Shown piece by piece: positions 35,404 to 42,180 of a DNA stretch of 64,000 bases. The DNA is from Alloprevotella sp. (lineage in GTDB: Bacteria; Bacteroidota; Bacteroidia; Bacteroidales; Bacteroidaceae): NCBI GenBank assembly GCA_017478625.1, contig JAFVDF010000005.1, positions 186,001-250,000 on the forward strand, given 5' to 3'. The translations under genes were made by a program, and so were the position numbers. Under the pieces are notes generated by a model that searched no databases, had not been told where the DNA came from, and worked only from the letters and a program-made list of their open reading frames with translations. Numbering within the stretch: position 1 is the stretch's first letter; the number at the start of each line of letters is the position of its first letter.

Positions 35404-37085
35404 TGAAAAAACTGTATCTCCTCATAGCCTTATTCGTTTGCATATATTCTGGAGCCTCAGCAGCCAAGGATGTGCGCCTGTCGATAGTCAGCATCTATAC
35501 CTATCAGCAGGATGGCACCCTGCTCCATAGTGGAAGGGGATTCTATGTGGCTGAGAACGGCACGGCCGTGGCTCCCTACGCACTGTTCAATAATGCATAT
35601 CGTGCTGAAATCGTTGATGCCAAGGGAAAGAAGTATGCAGTTCGGCGCATTGTGGGTGCCAATAGTTCGCTGGATATTGTAAAATTCAGCATTGAGGGAG
35701 CTGGAAAGACTGATGGGCTTAGTCTATCTTCCCAAGGCGTTGCGTCTGGCACAAAAGTAGTTCTGCCCAATGCGCTCAAAGCATCTACGCCTACTACAAC
35801 TACTACGATAACAACAGCCAGTCCTTTCAACGACTTCCTGTATTATGACCTCTCATTAGCCAATAGTGACAATTTTGTGGGACTCCCTCTACTCAACACG
35901 GCAGGCGAAGTTGTCGGTATCGTACAGAAGAATGTGGGCCGAGAAGCCCAGACAGCCTGTGCGCTCGATGCCCGTTTTTTTGCATCGCTCTATATCCACA
36001 GCATTAGCGCCATTGATCAAGACTTACAGAATATTCATATCCAAAAAGCACTGCCCGAGAAGGAAGCAGACGCCGTAGCCTATCTTTACCTTCTCAATCC
36101 AGCCGATGCCGAACTTACTTTGGCCACGCTAAACGAGTTTATATCCATCTACCCGAATAATGTAGAGGGCTACACCAATCGTGCCACCTATTTCTCGCAA
36201 CATGGAATTTATGACAAGGCCGAAGCCGACTTCTCTCAAGCCCTTTCAATATCCAGGCAGGACGGAGCCCGTATCAAGGCCGATGAAGTTCACTATCAAT
36301 ACAGCAAAGCCGTATTCAACACGGTCCCTCAAGACAACACACAAAGCCGTTGGAATCTGGAACGTGCTCTTGACGAGACCCGACAGGCCTACGCGCTGAA
36401 TCCTAATCCCGTCTATCAGATACAAGAAGGCCGTTGTCTATATGCCTTGCAACGTTATGGCGAGGCTTATGAGGCCTACCAGAAAGTTTGCAACAGTCCG
36501 ATGGCCTCGGCAGAGAGTTTTTTCGATGCAGCCCAGGCACTTGAAGCCACACATACCGATTCCTTACGTGTATTGGAACTCATGGATAGTTGCGTAGCCC
36601 GTATTCCAAAACCCTACAATGCGGTTTCAATACAATATGTGCTTGCCCACGCGCGGTTGGCCATGGGTGTGGGCAAATACCGCGAAGCTGTCAACGACCT
36701 CAACGAATACGAGAAAACAATCGGCCCGTCCAATCTGACCGCAAGTTTCTACTACGACCGCGAGCAAGTAGAGAAGTCTGCGCGTATGTACCAGCAGGCT
36801 CTGAACGATATACAGTTTGCACAAACCATTGCCCGTAGTGACGATGCTTTCGAGTATGGCGTTGAAGAGGCTCTGCTATTGTTGCAGGTTGGACTCTACC
36901 CGGAGGTAATCGACAAGGTAAGCCAACTACTGTCTCTGCGTCCCGAAGATGCAGATTGCCATAAGATCATCGGCATTGCCTACGGAGAAACCAAACAGAA
37001 AGCCAAGGCTGCCGAACATTTAAATCGTGCGAAGAATTTAGGCGATGCAGATGCTGACACCTACCTCAAGCGATACAAGAAATAA
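35403..37085 (+). CDS. Secreted trypsin-like pseudoprotease fused to TPR repeats
   Basis: 560-aa protein with a signal peptide (about 1-20). Residues 25-205 have the outline of an S1C/trypsin-like domain: SGRGFYVAENGTAVAPYALF (43-62) matches the GSGFxI...TAxHV region, ANSSLDIVKF (86-95) the Asp region, and DNFVGLPLLNTAGEVVGI (156-173) the GNSGGPLLN...GEVVGI region. The catalytic His (Ala/Pro/Tyr in its place) and Ser are missing, while an Asp is kept. Several TPR-like units follow (about 225-540: NVEGYTNRATYFSQHGIYDKAEADFSQAL and more). It is likely a periplasmic binding scaffold rather than a protease. Overlaps recN by one base. Confidence 0.75.
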   Translation: MKKLYLLIALFVCIYSGASAAKDVRLSIVSIYTYQQDGTLLHSGRGFYVAENGTAVAPYALFNNAYRAEIVDAKGKKYAVRRIVGANSSLDIVKFSIEGAGKTDGLSLSSQGVASGTKVVLPNALKASTPTTTTTITTASPFNDFLYYDLSLANSDNFVGLPLLNTAGEVVGIVQKNVGREAQTACALDARFFASLYIHSISAIDQDLQNIHIQKALPEKEADAVAYLYLLNPADAELTLATLNEFISIYPNNVEGYTNRATYFSQHGIYDKAEADFSQALSISRQDGARIKADEVHYQYSKAVFNTVPQDNTQSRWNLERALDETRQAYALNPNPVYQIQEGRCLYALQRYGEAYEAYQKVCNSPMASAESFFDAAQALEATHTDSLRVLELMDSCVARIPKPYNAVSIQYVLAHARLAMGVGKYREAVNDLNEYEKTIGPSNLTASFYYDREQVEKSARMYQQALNDIQFAQTIARSDDAFEYGVEEALLLLQVGLYPEVIDKVSQLLSLRPEDADCHKIIGIAYGETKQKAKAAEHLNRAKNLGDADADTYLKRYKK

Positions 37086-37108
37086 ACTCCTACAACAAGC
37101 CATTTCCC

Positions 37109-37534
37109 ATGAAGAAAATTGCGTTTATTCTATTCCTTTCCTTTTGTTCAATTCACCTATACGCCAAAAAACCTAAGGTAGTAGGTCAGCAGATAAGTTT
37201 GTTTGGTGTGGGCATAAGTCTAAGCGACAGTGTCATCTATATCACGCCAATACAGACCATTCCGGAGGCCACAATAGATAGTAAGACCGGTTTTCTGGAT
37301 AATCGCGCCTTCTACTCAATGCAACTAAAAAATTTCCTTGAGGGACAAGGCGTGACAAATCCTATTTGCACCACCTTCTTCTCCACGGACAAACAGAAAC
37401 TCAATAAGAAGTTGGGCAATGTAACTAAGCATTACAACCGGAAGTTCCCTCAAAAACTCACCTACGTCCATGAAGGAGAGTTTACCTATAAGGTTTATAC
37501 TACATCCAACTCTGAAGAACGTGAAGACGAGTAA
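37109..37534 (+). CDS. Small exported protein of unknown function
   Basis: 141-aa protein with a clear signal peptide (MKKIAFILFLSFCSIHLYAKK, in outline) and a basic, beta-rich mature part. No cysteine pair, enzyme motif or known domain is visible; one Cys occurs in the mature chain. It ends in an acidic SNSEEREDE. It lies 23 bp after the pseudoprotease/TPR gene and is the last gene of the dnaN-porD-recN run. It may work with that protein in the periplasm, by position only. Confidence 0.7.
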   Translation: MKKIAFILFLSFCSIHLYAKKPKVVGQQISLFGVGISLSDSVIYITPIQTIPEATIDSKTGFLDNRAFYSMQLKNFLEGQGVTNPICTTFFSTDKQKLNKKLGNVTKHYNRKFPQKLTYVHEGEFTYKVYTTSNSEEREDE

Positions 37535-37566
37535 GGAATAGAACCGTTCCCTTATGCCCTGGCAAA

Positions 37567-37623
37567 TTTCATAGTGTGAAATTTGAATTTCACAGTGTGA
37601 AACGCGCATTTCACACTGTGAAC
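37567..37623. repeat. Dispersed palindromic repeat, locus 3 (three units)
   Basis: Units at 37567-37581 (TTTCATAGTGTGAAA), 37588-37602 (TTTCACAGTGTGAAA) and 37609-37623 (TTTCACACTGTGAAC), pitch 21 bp. Spacers TTTGAA and CGCGCA. Units 2 and 3 have opposite central bases and can pair over 14 of 15 positions. It lies between two plus-strand genes. Confidence 0.93.
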
Positions 37624-37692
37624 TGAAAAACAGAAAGCACCTAACACCACATTTCATATTTCCACACGTTCATCACATTAAGGAAGAAACAA

Positions 37693-38634
37693 ATGGCTCC
37701 GACTGATTATCAGCAAAATTCTTTGGCCCCAGCAACTCCGCAGGCCTCTACGAAGAAAAAGTCTCTCCGACTGCTTATTGGGCTTACGGTAGCCACACTT
37801 ATACTGCTTGCAGCCATTGGTACTGGAATATATTTCCTTGTAAAGCATAATCGCGCCATCGCACAGGAGCAGGAGGCTTACGAGGCTCTGCAACAAAGTT
37901 CTTCGAGCAAGGATTACTCAGACTTCCTGGCCCGTTTTCCAGAAAGTGGCCATAAGGCAGAGGTCCAACAACGTTATGAAGAACTGGCACAAGTCGAGGC
38001 TGCGTGGATGAAGATACGCCAATCATCGAACATCGCCCATTTCCGCCGTTTCAGCCAGACCTGCCAAGAACCATTTTACCTAAGCCTGTGTGAGCAAAAG
38101 ATAGACTCACTGGAATGGGTGTCGGCACAAGCTGAAAACACCATCGAGGCTTATCAAAATTACACATCCGCCCACCCTGCTGGCCTATATATAGCCGACG
38201 CGTCTTACCTTTTAGATAAACTAAAGAAGGCAGAGCTGACCGCAGAGGAGCAAGAGAGCGTGAAGAGCGTATTACACAATTTCTTCCATTATTTAGGCAA
38301 CAACAATCAGCCAGCCATCGCTACGACAATACCACCGGTGATGACACAATTTCTGAACAAGAAAAATGCCACCAAGGCCGATGTGATGAATCTGGTGGAC
38401 CACATGTTCAGCGACCACATATACCAAAGTCGTTTTTACATAAACGACGACTATGTCATCACACGCGAAGCAGCCGACACACCTACTCCGTATTTCAAAG
38501 CCAGCTTCAGCGTGGATCAATACATAACACGCGATGATGAGGGAAAGACTTTCGGCTCCTATCAAGTTGTGGCCGAAATTGATTACAATATGAAAGTGCG
38601 CGCGCTCACCATGAAGGAAGTTTCCAGGCGTTAA
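37693..38634 (+). CDS. Membrane-anchored protein of unknown function
   Basis: 313-aa protein: about 23 polar residues, one TM helix at about 25-49 (LLIGLTVATLILLAAIGTGIYF), then a helical, Gln/Glu-rich extracytoplasmic region with two tandem segments of similar layout (SKDYSDFLARFPESGHKAEVQQRYEEL and NTIEAYQNYTSAHPAGLYIADASYL, both resembling single TPR-like units), and a C-terminal alpha/beta domain of about 110 residues (NTF2- or DUF4878-like in appearance). It starts the unit that includes maoC, yigZ, queD and queE. Function unknown. Confidence 0.7.
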   Translation: MAPTDYQQNSLAPATPQASTKKKSLRLLIGLTVATLILLAAIGTGIYFLVKHNRAIAQEQEAYEALQQSSSSKDYSDFLARFPESGHKAEVQQRYEELAQVEAAWMKIRQSSNIAHFRRFSQTCQEPFYLSLCEQKIDSLEWVSAQAENTIEAYQNYTSAHPAGLYIADASYLLDKLKKAELTAEEQESVKSVLHNFFHYLGNNNQPAIATTIPPVMTQFLNKKNATKADVMNLVDHMFSDHIYQSRFYINDDYVITREAADTPTPYFKASFSVDQYITRDDEGKTFGSYQVVAEIDYNMKVRALTMKEVSRR

Positions 38635-38658
38635 TAATCAACAAAATACTATATCAAA

Positions 38659-39126
38659 ATGGCACAACTTATTATCAATTCATACGATGACTTTGCTACG
38701 CACATCGGCCAACCTCTCGGAGAGAGCGACTGGGTAGAGGTAGATCAGAACCGCATTAACCTGTTTGCAGATGCCACGCTTGACCCACAGTGGATTCACG
38801 TTGATGTAGAACGTGCAAAGATTGAAAGTCCGTACAAATCGACCATAGCCCATGGTTACCTTACCGTGTCGCTCTTACCCTATATGTGGGGCCAAATTGT
38901 AAAGGTGAACAATCTGAAAATGCTTGTCAACTATGGGATGGACAAAATGCGGTTTGGCCAGCCCGTACTTGCCGGACAGCGTGTACGCCTGACAACGTTC
39001 CTCAACGATATCCAAAATTTGCGTGGAATATGCAAAACGGAAATCAAGTTTGCCATCGAAATTGAGGGCGAGCGCAAGCACGCTGTCGATGGTATCGCAA
39101 CTTTCCTCTACTACTTCAACTCCTAA
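38659..39126 (+). CDS. MaoC-like enoyl-CoA hydratase/dehydratase
   Basis: 155-aa hot-dog-fold protein. The hydratase-2 motif is visible: FADATLDPQWIHVD with catalytic D42 and H47, followed by TIAHGYLTVSLLPY. Such proteins hydrate (R)-specific enoyl-CoA or related thioesters in the cytosol. The substrate is unknown and no fatty-acid oxidation genes are adjacent. It starts 24 bp after the membrane-anchored gene and 17 bp before yigZ. Confidence 0.9.
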   Translation: MAQLIINSYDDFATHIGQPLGESDWVEVDQNRINLFADATLDPQWIHVDVERAKIESPYKSTIAHGYLTVSLLPYMWGQIVKVNNLKMLVNYGMDKMRFGQPVLAGQRVRLTTFLNDIQNLRGICKTEIKFAIEIEGERKHAVDGIATFLYYFNS

Positions 39127-39143
39127 CATCCCCCGGTAGCATC

Positions 39144-39758
39144 GTGACGGCCGACAGTTACAAAATGCTGGCAACCCCTTCGGAGGGGACTTATACTGAG
39201 AAGCGCAGCAAATTTCTGGCTTTCGCTTTCCCCATAGAAAGCAAGGAGGAAGCCACGGAAATATTGCATACACTGCAAAAACGTTTTCATGATGCACGAC
39301 ACATATGCTACGCCTACAGCATAGGCATTGACAGTCCGGAGGAACGTGCGAACGATGATGGAGAGCCCTCCGGTACGGGAGGACGTCCCATACTTGGGCA
39401 GATTCACTCGTTCGGCATAAACAATGTCCTACTGGCCGTAGTCAGATACTATGGCGGTGTGCCTCTGGGAGCCGCAAATTTAGGAAGGGCATATCAGCAA
39501 GCTGCGTTTGAAGCCCTGCATATGGCCACTATCGAGACGCGTGAACTAATAGATTCTTTTTCATTCTTTGCTCGATATGAAGATGTAGAACTTGTTATGC
39601 GTCAGGCAAAAAAAAGCAACGCCCGCGTTTCCTATCTGGCGCATCATACAGATGGTGCCGATATGCAAGTGAGCACACGCCGTTCTGAAATCAATCCGCT
39701 GCGCGAGGAACTAATGAAAATCCATACACTCAAGTGGTCATCCGACGCAATCGGCTAA
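39144..39758 (+). CDS. IMPACT/YigZ family protein
   Basis: 204-aa UPF0029/IMPACT-family protein. The signature is clear: SKFLAFAFPIESKEEA, HDARHICYAY, NDDGEPSGTGGRPIL and NNVLLAVVRYYGGVPLGAANLGRAY (outlined), then a ferredoxin-like C-terminal domain. The annotated start is GTG at 39144, 17 bp after maoC; an ATG at 39165 seven codons on is an alternative. Bacterial YigZ is poorly understood; eukaryotic IMPACT inhibits GCN2. Confidence 0.9.
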   Translation: MTADSYKMLATPSEGTYTEKRSKFLAFAFPIESKEEATEILHTLQKRFHDARHICYAYSIGIDSPEERANDDGEPSGTGGRPILGQIHSFGINNVLLAVVRYYGGVPLGAANLGRAYQQAAFEALHMATIETRELIDSFSFFARYEDVELVMRQAKKSNARVSYLAHHTDGADMQVSTRRSEINPLREELMKIHTLKWSSDAIG

Positions 39759-39803
39759 TCACTTGATATAGTCCTCGGCCTGCAACTCAACCCTATCACG
39801 AAA

Positions 39804-40139
39804 ATGTATTACGTAGAAAAACAAATAGAGATTTCCTTCGCCCATCAGCTTCGCTTAGATTATCCGAGCAAATGCACCAATCTTCATGGGCACAATGCCA
39901 TCATCCGAATCTTTTGTCGCGCCAAAGAGTTGGACCGTAATGGAATGGTAACCGACTTTTCCATCATCGGCAAAGTGGTTAAAGAGCGTTTGGACCATAA
40001 GAATCTGAACGACATCTTCGATTTTAATCCAACAGCAGAGAATGTAGCCCGCTGGATCTGCGAGCAAACGCCCAACTGCTATAAGGTAATTTTCCAAGAG
40101 TCTGAGGGGAATATCGCCACCTATGAGCGAGATTTTTAA
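39804..40139 (+). CDS. queD: 6-carboxytetrahydropterin synthase QueD
   Basis: Second step of queuosine-precursor (preQ0) synthesis from dihydroneopterin triphosphate. 111 aa. The zinc His triad is visible: H14 in SFAHQL, H28 and H30 in LHGHN. The catalytic Cys is C24 in SKCTNLHGHN. MVTDFSIIGKVVKE and DHKNLND complete the family pattern. It overlaps queE by 17 bp, so translation is coupled. queC and queF are not in the window. Confidence 0.95.
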   Translation: MYYVEKQIEISFAHQLRLDYPSKCTNLHGHNAIIRIFCRAKELDRNGMVTDFSIIGKVVKERLDHKNLNDIFDFNPTAENVARWICEQTPNCYKVIFQESEGNIATYERDF

Positions 40140-40719
40140 GATTAATGAAATCTTTTATTCCTTGCAGGGCGAAGGATTCTACACGGGCGTTCCGTCTGTG
40201 TTTATCCGCTTTGCAGGTTGCAATTTACACTGTCCTTTCTGCGACACCCAGCATCAAAGTGGTCAGCAGATGACTGTGGAGGATATATGCCGGACTGTAA
40301 GCAACTTCCCCGCCCGACATATCGTGCTGACAGGTGGAGAACCGAGTTTGCAGGTCACGTCCCAACTTACGGAAGCACTCCATAAAATGGGAAAATATAT
40401 CTGCATAGAAACCAACGGCACGCACCCCCTTCCCGATGGCATTGATTGGATTACACTCTCGCCCAAAGATATTTTTATAAAAAGTCCTGCCGCACGCCCC
40501 ATACTTAAAGCTTGCGATGAACTCAAGGTGGTTTTTACGGGAAATATGCCTTCCTGCGATGGACTTGATATCAAAGCGAAATACCACTACCTGCAACCCT
40601 GTGACACGGGTAATACGGCCGAAACTCAGAAACTTACCCGTCTGGCCGTAAGCTACTGCCTTGCACATCCTGAATGGTCTCTTTCGCTCCAAACCCACAA
40701 GTATCTTTCTATTCCATAA
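40123..40719 (+). CDS. queE: 7-carboxy-7-deazaguanine synthase QueE (radical SAM)
   Basis: Converts carboxytetrahydropterin to 7-carboxy-7-deazaguanine, the third step of preQ0 synthesis. 198 aa. Radical-SAM cluster ligands C33, C37, C40 are in RFAGCNLHCPFCDT. The substrate-binding EGF/Q region is FYSLQGEGFYTGVPSVF, and the SAM-binding GGEP motif is LTGGEPSLQ. The start lies inside queD. Last gene before tRNA-Thr. Confidence 0.95.
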   Translation: MSEIFKINEIFYSLQGEGFYTGVPSVFIRFAGCNLHCPFCDTQHQSGQQMTVEDICRTVSNFPARHIVLTGGEPSLQVTSQLTEALHKMGKYICIETNGTHPLPDGIDWITLSPKDIFIKSPAARPILKACDELKVVFTGNMPSCDGLDIKAKYHYLQPCDTGNTAETQKLTRLAVSYCLAHPEWSLSLQTHKYLSIP

Positions 40720-40752
40720 TCTAATTTTATCAAAAAAAGCCACTACAGTTTT

Positions 40753-40782
40753 TTTGTATTATAGAATTTCCTTATATCTTTG
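40753..40782 (+). promoter_or_regulatory. Promoter of tRNA-Thr
   Basis: TTTG (40753-40756), 18-base spacer, TATCTTTG (40775-40782). Both boxes match; the tRNA starts 19 bases after the -7 box. Confidence 0.75.
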
Positions 40783-40801
40783 CACTCGCATTTAGCGCAA
40801 T

Positions 40802-40874
40802 GCCGAAATAGCTCAGTTGGTAGAGCGACTCATTCGTAATGAGTAGGTCGCCGGTTCGAGTCCGGCTCTCGGCT
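40802..40874 (+). tRNA. tRNA-Thr (CGT)
   Basis: 73-nt cloverleaf: acceptor GCCGAAA/TCTCGGC, D stem GCTC/GAGC, anticodon stem ACTCA/TGAGT with loop TTCGTAA (anticodon CGT, 40835-40837), T stem GCCGG/CCGGC with loop TTCGAGT. The discriminator is T and CCA is not encoded. The sixth acceptor pair is an A-C mismatch (40807 with 40868). Confidence 0.95.
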
Positions 40875-40878
40875 CGGT

Positions 40879-40935
40879 AAAGCACAGAGAAGGGAGATTA
40901 AGCAATAGTTTAATCTCCCTTCTCTGTGCTTTTAG
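40879..40935. terminator. Long perfect inverted repeat after tRNA-Thr
   Basis: AAAGCACAGAGAAGGGAGAT and three more bases (40879-40901) pair without mismatch with 40910-40932: a 23-bp stem over an 8-nt loop, followed by T. It lies between the tRNA and the convergent threonine aldolase gene and can end transcription from both sides. Confidence 0.9.
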
Positions 40936-40947
40936 TAGTTCATCATA

Positions 40948-41964
40948 TCATAGTAATGAACGGAGTCTATCTATAAATTGCATGATATCATCCTCTGTTG
41001 TATCAAAAGATGTAACCAGCCTAACCTCTCCACGGGCCTCATTCCAAAAATAGAAGAAATAATCTTTGAGCAACTCCCTACTGACCGATTGAGGCAAGAG
41101 TAAGAAGAGCTGATTAGTTTCACGCTTTTGGGTAAATTCAATACCCAAAAGACGCAACTCTCTCTCCAACAAGCCAGCCATATTATTGGCGTGGGTCGCA
41201 TTCTTAAGCCACAAATCGTTTTCCATATAGGCCAAGAACTGAGCACTGAGGAATCGCATCTTTGAAGCCAACTGTCCGGTCTGTTTTCTGACATATTCTG
41301 CTGTAGAACGGAGATGCTCATTTAAGACAACGACACACTCTCCCAACATAAGCCCATTCTTAGTCCCCCCAAAGGACAATGTGTCAATGCCACAGTCCAG
41401 TGTGATGGCCTCGAGCGTGCATCCCAAAGCCGCACAGACATTAGCAATCCTTGCACCATCCATGTGAACCAAAAGTCCGTGCTGATGAGCAAAATCAGTC
41501 AGTCGGCGCAATTCTTCAGGTGTATATAGCGTACCTAGTTCGGTAGCCTGACTAATGTATATAGCTCCCGGCTGAGAATGATGCACCTCTCCCAATACTG
41601 CCATATAGGGAGAAAGCATTTCGGGGGTCAGCTTACCGTCGGGAGTCACTATCGGACGAATCTGACACCCTGTAAACCGGGCTGGTGCGCCACACTCATC
41701 TACATAGATATGGGCCGTTTCTGCACAGAATATGGAATGGTATGGCTGCGTTATCAAATCAAGGGCCATCATATTAGAGCCCGTCCCATTAAATACAAAA
41801 TAAGGCCAAACCTCCTTTGTAAATTGTCGCTTGATAGCCTCTGTCGCCTTTTGCGTCCACCAGTCATCCCCATAACCTACAGCATGATCTGAATTGGCCT
41901 TTTCTATAGCCAGCAATACCTCGGGATGTACCCCACTATTATTATCTGATGCAAAACTTCTCAT
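40948..41964 (-). CDS. Low-specificity L-threonine aldolase
   Basis: PLP enzyme splitting L-threonine or allo-threonine into glycine and acetaldehyde; 338 aa. The PLP lysine is K202 in TLSFGGTKNGLML. The ring-stacking His is H85 in AETAHIYVDE, and the Asp that holds the pyridine nitrogen is D169 in HMDGARIAN. The start FASDNNSGVHPEVL matches the subgroup in which DN-S/Y-G begins the active site. Monocistronic, convergent with tRNA-Thr. Confidence 0.95.
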   Translation of the reverse strand: MRSFASDNNSGVHPEVLLAIEKANSDHAVGYGDDWWTQKATEAIKRQFTKEVWPYFVFNGTGSNMMALDLITQPYHSIFCAETAHIYVDECGAPARFTGCQIRPIVTPDGKLTPEMLSPYMAVLGEVHHSQPGAIYISQATELGTLYTPEELRRLTDFAHQHGLLVHMDGARIANVCAALGCTLEAITLDCGIDTLSFGGTKNGLMLGECVVVLNEHLRSTAEYVRKQTGQLASKMRFLSAQFLAYMENDLWLKNATHANNMAGLLERELRLLGIEFTQKRETNQLFLLLPQSVSRELLKDYFFYFWNEARGEVRLVTSFDTTEDDIMQFIDRLRSLL

Positions 41965-42073
41965 AATTATATTACATTAAAGATTAGCATTTTAAATCCG
42001 TTGATGCCACAAATTTACCTAAAACATTCTAACAACGGAAAATAGACCCTAATAAAGAAAAGAAAGAATAAAA

Positions 42074-42104
42074 TTTGTAGAAAGATAAATATTTGCTAAT
42101 TTTC
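42074..42104 (+). promoter_or_regulatory. Promoter of the EF-G2-like gene
   Basis: TTTG (42074-42077), 19-base spacer, TAATTTTC (42097-42104; last base off consensus), leaving a leader of about 70 bases before the ATG at 42181. Confidence 0.6.
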
Positions 42105-42180
42105 GCCTGCTTTTGCCGTCAATAGGCACAAAGGCCGTGAAATTTTACACAAATATATCATAAACAATAAATCTATTATT

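Noticed and set aside
39759..39803. preQ1 riboswitch before queD
   Set aside because: The gap is only 45 bp and shows no H-type pseudoknot pattern.
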